Shown in pieces: positions 1-6,989 of a stretch of DNA of 64,000 nt. Position 1 is the first letter of the stretch; every line of letters begins with the position of its first letter. The stretch is from positions 1-64,000 of the forward strand of contig NZ_NJIF01000014.1 in NCBI RefSeq assembly GCF_002209555.1, given 5' to 3'. The notes under the pieces were generated by a model. That model searched no databases and was not told where the DNA came from. It saw nothing but the letters and a program-made list of their open reading frames with translations. A program made the position numbers and the translations under genes. The stretch comes from Achromobacter insolitus (GTDB lineage Bacteria > Pseudomonadota > Gammaproteobacteria > Burkholderiales > Burkholderiaceae_B).

Positions 1-1440
1 AATCCCACGCCCGAGATCCTGCCGGAAGTGGCGCAATCGGTGCGCGACGACGTGGTCATGGCCACCGGCCGTTCGGATTATCCGAACCAGGTCAACAACG
101 TGCTGTGCTTCCCGTACATCTTCCGTGGCGCGCTGGACGTGGGCGCCACCACCATCACCCGCGAGATGGAAAAGGCGGCGGTGTACGCCATCGCCGAGCT
201 GGCCGAGGAAGAACAGAATGAAGTCGTGGCGGCGGCCTATGGCACCTACGACATCTCCTTCGGCCCCGAATACCTGATTCCCAAGCCCTTCGATCCGCGC
301 CTGATCGTGCGCATTGCCCCGGCGGTGGCCAAGGCGGCCATGGATGGCGGCGTGGCCACGCGTCCGCTGGCGGACCTGGAAGCCTACGAAGAGCAACTGC
401 AGCAGTTCGTGTACCACTCGGGCGCCTTCATGAAGCCCTTGTTCTCGGCAGCCAAACGCATCGTGCGCGAAGGCGGCAAGGCCCGCATCGTGTTTACGGA
501 AGGCGAGGACGAGCGCGTGCTGCGCGCGGTGCAGGTGGTGGTGGATGAAGGCTTGGCCCGTCCCATCCTGGTGGGCCGGCCGTCCGTGCTGCTGTCACGC
601 ATCGAGAAATTCGGCTTGCGCCTGCGCCTGGGCGAGGACGTCGAGGTCACCAATCCGGAATACGACGAGCGCTTCCATCAGTACTGGACCACGTACTGGG
701 AACTGATGTGCCGCCGCGGCATCACCAAGGAAATGGCGCGCGTCGAAATGCGCCGCCGCCTGACCCTGATCGGCGCGATGATGGTGCACCTGGGCGATGC
801 CGACGGCATGGTCTGCGGCACGGTTGGCGCCTACCACGACCACCTGCGCTTCGTGGACGAGGTCATCGGCCGCCGCCCCGGCCACAATGTGTACGCGGCC
901 ATGAACATCCTGTTGCTCAACGAGCGCACGGTGGTGCTGGTGGACACGCACGTCAACGATGAACCCTCGGCCGAACAGATCGCCGAATTCACGGTGATGG
1001 CGGCGCAGGAAATGGCCCGCATGAACCTGGCGCCCAAGGTCGCGTTGCTGTCGCGCTCGAACTTCGGTTCGGGTAGTTCGGCGTCGGGCGCGAAGATGCG
1101 CCGCGCGCTGGAACTGGTGCGCCAGGCCGCGCCGGACCTGGAAATCGATGGCGAGATGCATGGCGACTGCGCGCTGGACGAAGCGCTGCGCATGCGCATC
1201 CTGCCCTCGTCGTCGCTCAAGGGCGAGGCCAATCTGCTGGTGTGCCCGAACGTGGACTCCGGCAACATCGCCTACAACCTGCTCAAGACGGCCGCGGGCG
1301 GCAACGTGGCGGTGGGCCCGTTCCTGCTGGGCGCGAATGCGCCGGTGCACATTCTGACCTCCAGCTCCACCGTGCGCCGCATCATCAACATGACTGCGAT
1401 GACGGTGCTGGACGCCAACCGGGTCGAAGCCTCGGCCTGA
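1..1440 (+). CDS. maeB: NADP-dependent malic enzyme (MaeB type), C-terminal part
   Basis: Decarboxylates malate to pyruvate. The frame is open from base 1, so the gene is cut by the window edge; 479 codons are visible, and MaeB-type enzymes are usually about 760 residues. The first ~100 visible residues are the end of the malic/NAD-binding region (SDYPNQVNN, CFPYIFRGALDVGA). The rest is the phosphotransacetylase-like regulatory domain typical of the long bacterial malic enzymes (LARPILVGRPSVL, ALLSRSNFGS, DGEMHGDCAL). In known MaeB proteins this domain is not an active acetyltransferase but mediates allosteric control, for example by acetyl-CoA. A rho-independent terminator follows about 50 bases after the stop. 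Confidence 0.93.
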   Translation, partial: NPTPEILPEVAQSVRDDVVMATGRSDYPNQVNNVLCFPYIFRGALDVGATTITREMEKAAVYAIAELAEEEQNEVVAAAYGTYDISFGPEYLIPKPFDPRLIVRIAPAVAKAAMDGGVATRPLADLEAYEEQLQQFVYHSGAFMKPLFSAAKRIVREGGKARIVFTEGEDERVLRAVQVVVDEGLARPILVGRPSVLLSRIEKFGLRLRLGEDVEVTNPEYDERFHQYWTTYWELMCRRGITKEMARVEMRRRLTLIGAMMVHLGDADGMVCGTVGAYHDHLRFVDEVIGRRPGHNVYAAMNILLLNERTVVLVDTHVNDEPSAEQIAEFTVMAAQEMARMNLAPKVALLSRSNFGSGSSASGAKMRRALELVRQAAPDLEIDGEMHGDCALDEALRMRILPSSSLKGEANLLVCPNVDSGNIAYNLLKTAAGGNVAVGPFLLGANAPVHILTSSSTVRRIINMTAMTVLDANRVEASA

Positions 1441-1490
1441 TCCAGCCCCGGCGCGCATTCACCGCCGGGCCACGCCAGGGCAAAAAGACA

Positions 1491-1527
1491 AAAAGCCGCG
1501 CCATCTCCGGATGGCGCGGCTTTTTTG
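1491..1527 (+). terminator. Rho-independent terminator after maeB
   Basis: AAAAGCCGCGCCAT and ATGGCGCGGCTTTT form a long perfect stem around a CTCCGG loop, followed by a run of T. It lies between maeB (plus) and the minus-strand gene ending at 1553, and the A-rich left flank means it could serve both directions. Confidence 0.88.
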
Positions 1528-1552
1528 CGCTGAAGTCCGGCGCGGGGCGAGC

Positions 1553-1933
1553 TTAGTTGCGGCTGGCCTTCCAGGTGCCGTCAGGCTGCTTGCAGAACCA
1601 GAACTGCCATTTTTCGGTGGTGGCGCCGCGAGCGAAATCGCCAACCAGGAAACGGCAGACGCGGTCGTCCTTGACCCTGCTGGTCTGCGTAGGCGTCAGC
1701 TGGACGGTGATGGGCGGAGCCTTCCTGGGCTGGTGCGTGCTGCTCCACTGGGTGCGCTGGCCGTCGGCCGACGTGTTCAGGGACTGCGCCACGGCTTCGT
1801 GGAACGAGGGCTGATCGCCCTTGGGGATTTGCGTGATGATGGCATTGTTCAGCATCACCGGAGGCGCGGCGATCGCAGGCGCGGCCATGCCACAAGCCAC
1901 GAGCAAAGAGGCGAGAACGCGGGTGTGTTTCAA
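1553..1933 (-). CDS. Small secreted protein of unknown function
   Basis: 126 residues. I place the start at a TTG (1931-1933) because a GGAG ribosome site lies about 6 bases before it and the resulting protein begins with a clean signal peptide (KHTRVLASLLVACGMAAPAIA, cut after AIA). Longer open reading to 2050 would put charged residues before the signal and is less likely. The mature part has two cysteines and ends with KWQFWFCKQPDGTWKA, which resembles the ending of 17-kDa surface-antigen-like periplasmic proteins (CRQPDGSW type), but I cannot assign a family with confidence. Monocistronic; converges on maeB across the terminator at 1491-1527. Confidence 0.7.
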   Translation of the reverse strand: MKHTRVLASLLVACGMAAPAIAAPPVMLNNAIITQIPKGDQPSFHEAVAQSLNTSADGQRTQWSSTHQPRKAPPITVQLTPTQTSRVKDDRVCRFLVGDFARGATTEKWQFWFCKQPDGTWKASRN

Positions 1934-2107
1934 GATGGGCTCCCTGTTGAGTCGTAGTGTTATGCCTGATCTTGGGGCGATAGTACGCGAACGGATGGAA
2001 CAATGCTCTGCGCGGCGCGCTGAAACCAGCGGTTTTTGCCTGGAGGCCACACCTGGGCCCGAAGCGTCCGGTCACAAGAAGCGCGGCTGGCGCTTTCCGC
2101 ATAGGCG

Positions 2108-2133
2108 AAAAAAAGCCGCCAGAGACTGGCGGC
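2108..2133 (-). terminator. Rho-independent terminator of the DUF4148 gene
   Basis: Read on the minus strand: GCCGCCAG, loop TCT, CTGGCGGC, then seven T. It lies about 40 bases after the stop codon of the gene at 2171-2527. Confidence 0.9.
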
Positions 2134-2170
2134 CAAGGTACAACAAGGGGAGGGGTAAATCCGCGTGCGC

Positions 2171-2527
2171 TCAGTTGGCGTGGTAGACGCCTTGGAAGGG
2201 CACGTTGTTCGGTTCCACATCGGCCATCTGGCCGGCGGCGCGGGCTGCCGCCAATTCAGCGCGCACTTCGGCGCGGGTCTTGCCGGTGTGGGGCGTGCCG
2301 TACACACCTTGGAAGGGCACGTTGTTCGGTTCCACTTCAGCCATCTGGCCGGCAGCCTTGGCGGCGGCCAGTTCAGCCTGCACCTGGGCGCGGGTCGGGC
2401 CTTCGTAGGGGGTGCCGTAAACACCTTGGAACGGAACGTTGTTGGGTTCGATGTTGGGCGAGGCGGCGTAGGCGCCAGCGCTTAGCGCGGCCAGGGACAT
2501 CATCAAAGCGGTAGCGAGGGTCTTCAT
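2171..2527 (-). CDS. DUF4148 secreted protein with exact 39-residue tandem repeats
   Basis: 118 residues: a signal peptide (MKTLATALMMSLAALSAGAYA) followed by two full and one partial copy of a 39-residue unit. Each begins EPNNVPFQGVYGTP and continues with a TRAxVxAELAAAxAAGQM helix. The helical half is the DUF4148 signature, a small exported family common in Burkholderiales with no known function. At DNA level the repeats have a strict 117-base period (CTTGG anchors at 2191, 2308 and 2425), so recent duplication or recombination-driven length change is plausible. Monocistronic with its own terminator. A related protein lies at 12130-12489. Confidence 0.85.
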   Translation of the reverse strand: MKTLATALMMSLAALSAGAYAASPNIEPNNVPFQGVYGTPYEGPTRAQVQAELAAAKAAGQMAEVEPNNVPFQGVYGTPHTGKTRAEVRAELAAARAAGQMADVEPNNVPFQGVYHAN

Positions 2528-2657
2528 GGTAAATCTCCGATTTCAAGAGCTTTGGGAGCGAATCGGCGGCCTATCCGTCTGGTTCGTTGCTGTTTCCCGA
2601 TGGCTCAATAGTGCGCTGAATCGGACTAGGGATAAACCCGTATATTGGTAAAAGATA

Positions 2658-2712
2658 TTCCCATCAGTGGAAAGATAGGCAATTTCTTAGGATATATTTT
2701 CCATTGATGGAA
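2658..2712. promoter_or_regulatory. Two dyads in an AT-rich promoter region
   Basis: In the 284-base gap between the DUF4148 gene and slyX there is an AT-rich island. It holds a perfect palindrome TTCCATTGATGGAA (2699-2712) and a close relative TTCCCATCAGTGGAAA (2658-2673), with centres about 40 bases apart (near four helical turns). This arrangement suggests a dimeric regulator binding two sites upstream of the DUF4148 gene. The regulator is unknown. Confidence 0.4.
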
Positions 2713-2811
2713 TCGGGGACGGATTTTCAGGCGCAGGAATGCCTGGAATACGGCGATTCCATGAAGCACTGGGCGCAGGCGGGGAAGGGCGGCGAAGAGG
2801 CGCGGCCCGTA

Positions 2812-3027
2812 TCAGTAGTGCGGCGGTATCTCGTCGCGCAGGCTGCGGAAGGGGGCGCCGCCCTCGGGCGCCTGCTGGCGCAGGTCGGCCACTTCGCGCA
2901 TCAGCCGGTCTATCTGCTGTTGCTGGCGCACGATGATCTGGTTGAGCTGTTCCAGCATGTCGTCCGAAAAGCTGGCCTTGACCTCCAGCTCCAGCAGGCG
3001 GCGTTCGATGTCTTGCAAGTTATCCAT
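2812..3027 (-). CDS. slyX: SlyX family protein
   Basis: 71 residues, the normal SlyX size. An N-terminal coiled coil (DIERRLLELEVKASF, then LNQIIVRQQQQIDRL) is followed by a short proline-containing tail ending in RDEIPPHY, the conserved SlyX ending. Function is unknown in all bacteria; the name comes from a phage-lysis suppressor locus in E. coli. Transcribed divergently from the TonB receptor gene, with only 48 bases between them. Confidence 0.9.
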   Translation of the reverse strand: MDNLQDIERRLLELEVKASFSDDMLEQLNQIIVRQQQQIDRLMREVADLRQQAPEGGAPFRSLRDEIPPHY

Positions 3028-3075
3028 GGCGGGTATTAGAACCGATTCCCGCCGCGGCCCCTACAGGAGGCGTGT

Positions 3076-5190
3076 TTGACGCAGCGGCAATGGTGGCGTA
3101 CGGGCGTGGGGCATTGGGCCGTGCATGGCCTGCTGGCGTCGTTTCCGGCTGGGACCGCCTGGGCGCAGGAAGCGGAACCGCTTTTGCCTGCCGTCGTTGT
3201 GACGGGCACGCGCCTGGACACCACGGTGCTGGATACTCCGGCCTCGGTCAACGTGGTGGAGGGCGCGGCCATGCGCCTGAACCAGCCGGGCATCAACCTG
3301 TCCGAGGGCTTGGCCGGCGTGCCGGGCCTGCAGATCCAGAACCGCCAGAACTACGCCCAGGATCTGCAGATATCCAGCCGCGGCTTTGGCGCCCGCTCCA
3401 CTTTCGGCGTGCGCGGCGTGCGCCTGTACGTGGACGGCATTCCGGCCACCATGCCGGACGGACAGGGGCAGACGTCGAACATCGATATCGGGTCCATCGG
3501 CCATGTCGAAGTGCTGCGCGGACCGTTTTCCGCGCTGTACGGCAATTCCTCGGGCGGCGTGATCCAGGTGTTTACCGAGGATGGCGCGGCGCCGCCCTCG
3601 CTCGCGACCAGCGGCTGGGGCGGCAGCTACGGCACCTGGCGTTACGGCGCCCGCGCCCACGGCGCAGCCGGCGCGCTGGACTACGTGCTGGACCTGACCC
3701 GTTTCACCACCGACGGCTATCGCGACCACAGCGCCGCCCGCAAGAACCTGGGCAATGCCAAGCTCGGCCTGCAACTGGACGACGCCAGCCGCCTGACCAT
3801 CGTGGCCAACAGCGTGGACCTCAAGGCGCAGGATCCGCTGGGTCTGACCTACCAGCAGTTCCAGGACGATCCGCGCGCGGCTCCACTGGCCCGGCAGTAC
3901 GACACCCGCAAGACGGTCAGGCAGACCCAGGGCGGCGCGGTCTACGAGCGCCAGGTGGACGGCCGCAATACCTTGCGCGTGATGGTTTATTACGGCCAGC
4001 GGGACACTACGCAATACCAGGCCATTCCCCCGGCCGCGCAGATGGCGCCCACCCAGGCTGGCGGGGTGATAGACCTGAAGCGTCAGTACGGCGGCGCCGA
4101 TCTGCGCTGGACCTCCGAGCAGACGATGGCGGGCCGGCCATTGACGTTGATCGGCGGCTTTTCCTATGACTCCATGCGCGAAGACCGCAAGGGCTACCAG
4201 AACTACACGGGTGAGGGCGCCAGCCGGCAACTGGGCGTGCAGGGCGCGCTGCGGCGCGACGAGACCAATACCGTCTACAACGCGGATCCTTACCTGCAGG
4301 CATCCTGGCAGGTGACGGAGCGCTGGACGCTGGATGCCGGCCTGCGTTACAGCACGGTCGGCTTCGATTCCAACGATCATTACATTGCGGCCGGCAATGT
4401 CGACGACAGTGGCGACGCGCGCTATCGCAAGGCCTTGCCGGTCGCGGCCGTCCGTTATGCGCCGAATCCGGATCTGAGCTTTTACGCGTCGTATGGGCGG
4501 GGATTCGAGACGCCGACGCTCAACGAGATCTCTTACCGTCCCGGCGGCCAGCCCGGCCTGAACTTCGGGCTGGCGCCGGCGCTCAGCACCAATCTGGAGG
4601 CGGGCGTGAAGGCGAACCTGGCGGGCGGCTTGCTGACGGCCGCGGTGTTCCATACCGGCACCGACGACGAGATCGTGTCCGCGGGCAGCTCCGGCGGACG
4701 GACCACGTACCAGAACGCCGGCCGCACGCGGCGCGATGGCGTGGAGCTGGGCTGGTCCGGCGAGTTCGCCAGACATGGGCGCGCGCAACTCTCCTACACC
4801 TGGCTGAATGCGCGGTATGCCGACGACGGGCCAGGCGATATCCGCGCCGGCAACAAGATCCCCGGCATCGCGCGCCAGGCAGCCTATGCCTCGCTGGCCT
4901 GGGCGCCGCCGGAGGGTTGGCAGGCATCGATGGAAGGGCGTTTTCTCAGCAAGATCTACGTGAACGATGCCAACGACGGCGACGCGCCTGCCTACTTCGT
5001 GGCGGCACTTGGCGCGGGGTATGTATTGAAGGCGGGGGCTTGGGAGCTGAACGCCTACGGGCGTGTAGACAACCTGTTCGACCGGCGCTACGCCGGATCC
5101 GTGATCGTCAACGAGACCAACGGACGCTACTACGAACCCGCTGCCGGGCGCAGCCTGGGAGCGGGCGTGGGCGCGACATACCGGTTCTGA
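3076..5190 (+). CDS. TonB-dependent outer membrane receptor, substrate unknown
   Basis: 704 residues. The start is a TTG placed 5 bases after a perfect AGGAGG (3065-3070). Signal peptide ends near residue 33 (GTAWA-QEA). A TonB-box-like stretch (LPAVVVTGT) precedes the plug domain (about 45-165; QISSRGFGARSTFGVRGVRL, VEVLRGPFSALYGNSSGG). A 22-strand barrel follows and ends with the usual aromatic residue (ATYRF). There is no N-terminal signalling domain and no sigma/anti-sigma pair nearby, so it is not a surface-signalling transducer. No Fur box was seen in the short upstream gap. It converges on the NifQ-like gene (stops 10 bases apart), which raises but does not prove a metal other than iron as substrate. 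Confidence 0.9.
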   Translation: MTQRQWWRTGVGHWAVHGLLASFPAGTAWAQEAEPLLPAVVVTGTRLDTTVLDTPASVNVVEGAAMRLNQPGINLSEGLAGVPGLQIQNRQNYAQDLQISSRGFGARSTFGVRGVRLYVDGIPATMPDGQGQTSNIDIGSIGHVEVLRGPFSALYGNSSGGVIQVFTEDGAAPPSLATSGWGGSYGTWRYGARAHGAAGALDYVLDLTRFTTDGYRDHSAARKNLGNAKLGLQLDDASRLTIVANSVDLKAQDPLGLTYQQFQDDPRAAPLARQYDTRKTVRQTQGGAVYERQVDGRNTLRVMVYYGQRDTTQYQAIPPAAQMAPTQAGGVIDLKRQYGGADLRWTSEQTMAGRPLTLIGGFSYDSMREDRKGYQNYTGEGASRQLGVQGALRRDETNTVYNADPYLQASWQVTERWTLDAGLRYSTVGFDSNDHYIAAGNVDDSGDARYRKALPVAAVRYAPNPDLSFYASYGRGFETPTLNEISYRPGGQPGLNFGLAPALSTNLEAGVKANLAGGLLTAAVFHTGTDDEIVSAGSSGGRTTYQNAGRTRRDGVELGWSGEFARHGRAQLSYTWLNARYADDGPGDIRAGNKIPGIARQAAYASLAWAPPEGWQASMEGRFLSKIYVNDANDGDAPAYFVAALGAGYVLKAGAWELNAYGRVDNLFDRRYAGSVIVNETNGRYYEPAAGRSLGAGVGATYRF

Positions 5191-5199
5191 GAACGGTCC

Positions 5200-5832
5200 T
5201 CAGTCCGGCATGTCCGAATAGCAGAAACCATAGTCTTCGCAGGCCGGGCAGCCCGGCGCGGCGGTTGGCGGCAGGCCCGCCTGCTCGCAGGCGGAATAGG
5301 CCAGGAACTGCTTCCACCGCAGGTTGCGCACATTGCGCACCATCAGGCCGGGATAGTGCCGTGCCAGCAGGAAGGTCACGTCCTCGCGGCCCGACAGGCC
5401 CAGGTCCCGCCACAGATGGTCGGGCCGGAGACAGGCATGCGCCAGCACGCTGGTGACCCAGGGTGTCGTGCCCGCGCCGGGCGCTGCCCAGGTGTCCAGC
5501 AGCGCGCGCATCAGGCGCATGAATTCCGTCTGGGCCGTATCTGCGCGGCGGGCCGGGTAGATGGCGGCCTGCTCGCGCAGGCTCGCCAACGCCGGGTCGT
5601 GGCCCGTCAGTGCGCCGGGGAAGAGGCACGCCGCGAGGCTTTCCAGTTCGCGCGGCGCCAGGCCGCAGCGGCCCAGGTCGCCGCCGGCCAGGCTCTTGCC
5701 GATGACGGTGGCGAAGAAGCCTGCGTCCGGATGGCCCGGTGGGGCATGGCGCAGCAGCGCGCCGCAGAACCGCGAGGCGAGGTCGGTCCTGTCGGCCGGG
5801 GTTGCTACGGGAGCGAGGGAGACGGCGTTCAT
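5200..5832 (-). CDS. NifQ-like molybdenum-handling protein
   Basis: 210 residues. NifQ is an iron-sulphur protein that passes molybdenum to cofactor synthesis in diazotrophs. The C-terminal half matches the family: WRDLGLSGREDVTFLLARHYP, LRWKQFLAYSAC, then the cysteine cluster C182, C195, C198 and C204 (CPACEDYGFC). The last spacings (Cx2C, Cx5C) are the classical ones, but the first is 12 residues rather than the usual 4. I chose the ATG at 5832, not in-frame starts further upstream, because a ModE-type operator occupies 5877-5900 and must lie outside the coding region. No nif gene is present in the window, so the function here is probably not nitrogenase assembly. Confidence 0.8.
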   Translation of the reverse strand: MNAVSLAPVATPADRTDLASRFCGALLRHAPPGHPDAGFFATVIGKSLAGGDLGRCGLAPRELESLAACLFPGALTGHDPALASLREQAAIYPARRADTAQTEFMRLMRALLDTWAAPGAGTTPWVTSVLAHACLRPDHLWRDLGLSGREDVTFLLARHYPGLMVRNVRNLRWKQFLAYSACEQAGLPPTAAPGCPACEDYGFCYSDMPD

Positions 5833-5856
5833 GGTCGGAAGGCGGTGGTTGCCGAT

Positions 5857-5872
5857 GATTAAACTGTTAATC
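5857..5872. promoter_or_regulatory. Perfect GATTAA-ACTG-TTAATC dyad before the NifQ-like gene
   Basis: A 6-base perfect inverted repeat sits between the ModE-type box and the start codon, 25 bases from the ATG. It may be a second operator or part of the promoter; no regulator can be named. Confidence 0.35.
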
Positions 5873-5876
5873 AAAT

Positions 5877-5900
5877 CGTTATGGTGTTGAATATATAACG
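5877..5900. promoter_or_regulatory. ModE-type molybdate-responsive operator
   Basis: CGTTAT, 12 bases, ATAACG: the same half-sites and the same 24-base span as the E. coli modA ModE site (CGTTAT-N12-ATAACG). It lies 45 bases upstream of the NifQ-like start codon, a normal place for a ModE repressor or activator site. Its partner gene is itself a molybdenum protein, which makes a chance match less likely. Confidence 0.7.
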
Positions 5901-5962
5901 AAACCCGCGCTGCGTCCGCGTTGTCTGGCATGGTTCCGGGGCCGCGCGATCGGCGTATCGCC

Positions 5963-5999
5963 GGGTAAAAAAAAACAGGCGCCCGCAGGCGCCTGTATT
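5963..5999 (-). terminator. Rho-independent terminator of the cyo operon
   Basis: ACAGGCGCC and GGCGCCTGT (5975-5983 and 5988-5996) form a perfect 9-bp stem with a 4-base loop. On the minus strand it is followed by a run of T, about 25 bases after the cyoD stop. The strong terminator directly after cyoD shows that cyoE (haem O synthase) is not part of this operon. Confidence 0.9.
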
Positions 6000-6021
6000 T
6001 TGCTTCAACGGCAGGCCGTCA

Positions 6022-6372
6022 TTACATGGCGTGACCCATGTTGACGTTCATGTTGTAGAGCACCCATGCCGAACCGCCAACGATGATGGCGATGATCATG
6101 ACGGTGAACAGGAACGTGGCCAGGTTGTCGCGGGCCGACTTCGATGCGCCCATGTGCAGGAAGTACACCAGCTGCACCAGCAGCTGGATCACGCACAGCG
6201 CCACCACACCGATGATGGTGATGGTGTGGGACAGTCCGCCGTTCATCACCAGGCCGAAGGAGCCGAAGGTGAGAAGCAGCGAGAGCACGAAACCGATGAT
6301 GTAGGACTTCAGGCTGCCGTGGTCGGCGGCGTGGTCGTCGTGGCCGTGTGCGGCCGCAGCGGAGTGCGACAT
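6022..6372 (-). CDS. cyoD: Cytochrome bo3 ubiquinol oxidase subunit IV
   Basis: 116 residues with a His/Asp-rich N-terminus (HGHDDHAADHG) and three membrane helices (YIIGFVLSLLLTFGSF, TIIGVVALCVIQLLVQLVYF, TFLFTVMIIAIIVGGSAWVL). This is the COX4-like small subunit that helps assembly of the oxidase. The start is the ATG at 6372, sharing one base with the cyoC stop (TGATG), so translation is likely coupled; longer readings into cyoC are not needed. Confidence 0.95.
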   Translation of the reverse strand: MSHSAAAAHGHDDHAADHGSLKSYIIGFVLSLLLTFGSFGLVMNGGLSHTITIIGVVALCVIQLLVQLVYFLHMGASKSARDNLATFLFTVMIIAIIVGGSAWVLYNMNVNMGHAM

Positions 6373-6986
6373 CAGATGGCTCCCATGAGATAGACGAAGG
6401 TGAAGACGCAGATCCAGACGATGTCCAGGAAGTGCCAGAACAGGCTCAGGCACGCCAGACGACGCTTGTTGATCGAATCCAGGCCATGGCGGCGGATCAT
6501 GTCCAGCAGGACGATGATCCAGATCAGGCCGAAGGTGACGTGCAGGCCGTGCGTGCCGATCAGCGTGAAGAACGCCGACAGGTACGCGCTGCGGCCGGGG
6601 CCGGCGCCGATCGAGATCAGGTGATGGAATTCATAGACTTCCATCGCGATGAAGCCCGCGCCGAACAGGAACGTCACCATCAACCAGCCCATGGCGCGGC
6701 TCTTGTTGTTGGCGTGCACGTTCAGGTTGGCCATGCCGAACGTGAAGCTGGAGAACAGCAGCAACAGCGTTTCGACCAGCACGAACTTCAGATCGAACAG
6801 TTCCTTGCCCGTCGGACCGCCCGCGGTGGCGTTGAACAACACCGCGAACGTGGCGAACAGCACCGAGAAGATCAGCAAGTCGCTCATCAGATAGACCCAG
6901 AAACCGAAAACGGTCTTGGATCCATCGTCGTGATGCGCGTGATCGTCGTGACCCGCGTGGGGGTGAGTGGCTACGGCTTGAATCAT
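6372..6986 (-). CDS. cyoC: Cytochrome bo3 ubiquinol oxidase subunit III
   Basis: 204 residues, usual size. A His/Asp-rich cytoplasmic N-terminus ([15 protein letters not shown]) is followed by five membrane helices with the CyoC-type motifs [33 protein letters not shown] and [20 protein letters not shown]. Part of the membrane oxidase that passes electrons from ubiquinol to oxygen. Three bases separate it from cyoB and it overlaps cyoD. Confidence 0.97.
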   Translation of the reverse strand: MIQAVATHPHAGHDDHAHHDDGSKTVFGFWVYLMSDLLIFSVLFATFAVLFNATAGGPTGKELFDLKFVLVETLLLLFSSFTFGMANLNVHANNKSRAMGWLMVTFLFGAGFIAMEVYEFHHLISIGAGPGRSAYLSAFFTLIGTHGLHVTFGLIWIIVLLDMIRRHGLDSINKRRLACLSLFWHFLDIVWICVFTFVYLMGAI

Positions 6987-6989
6987 GGC

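Noticed and set aside
5963-5999. Expected cyoE after cyoD
   Set aside because: A strong terminator follows cyoD directly and the next gene is NifQ-like; haem O synthase must be elsewhere.
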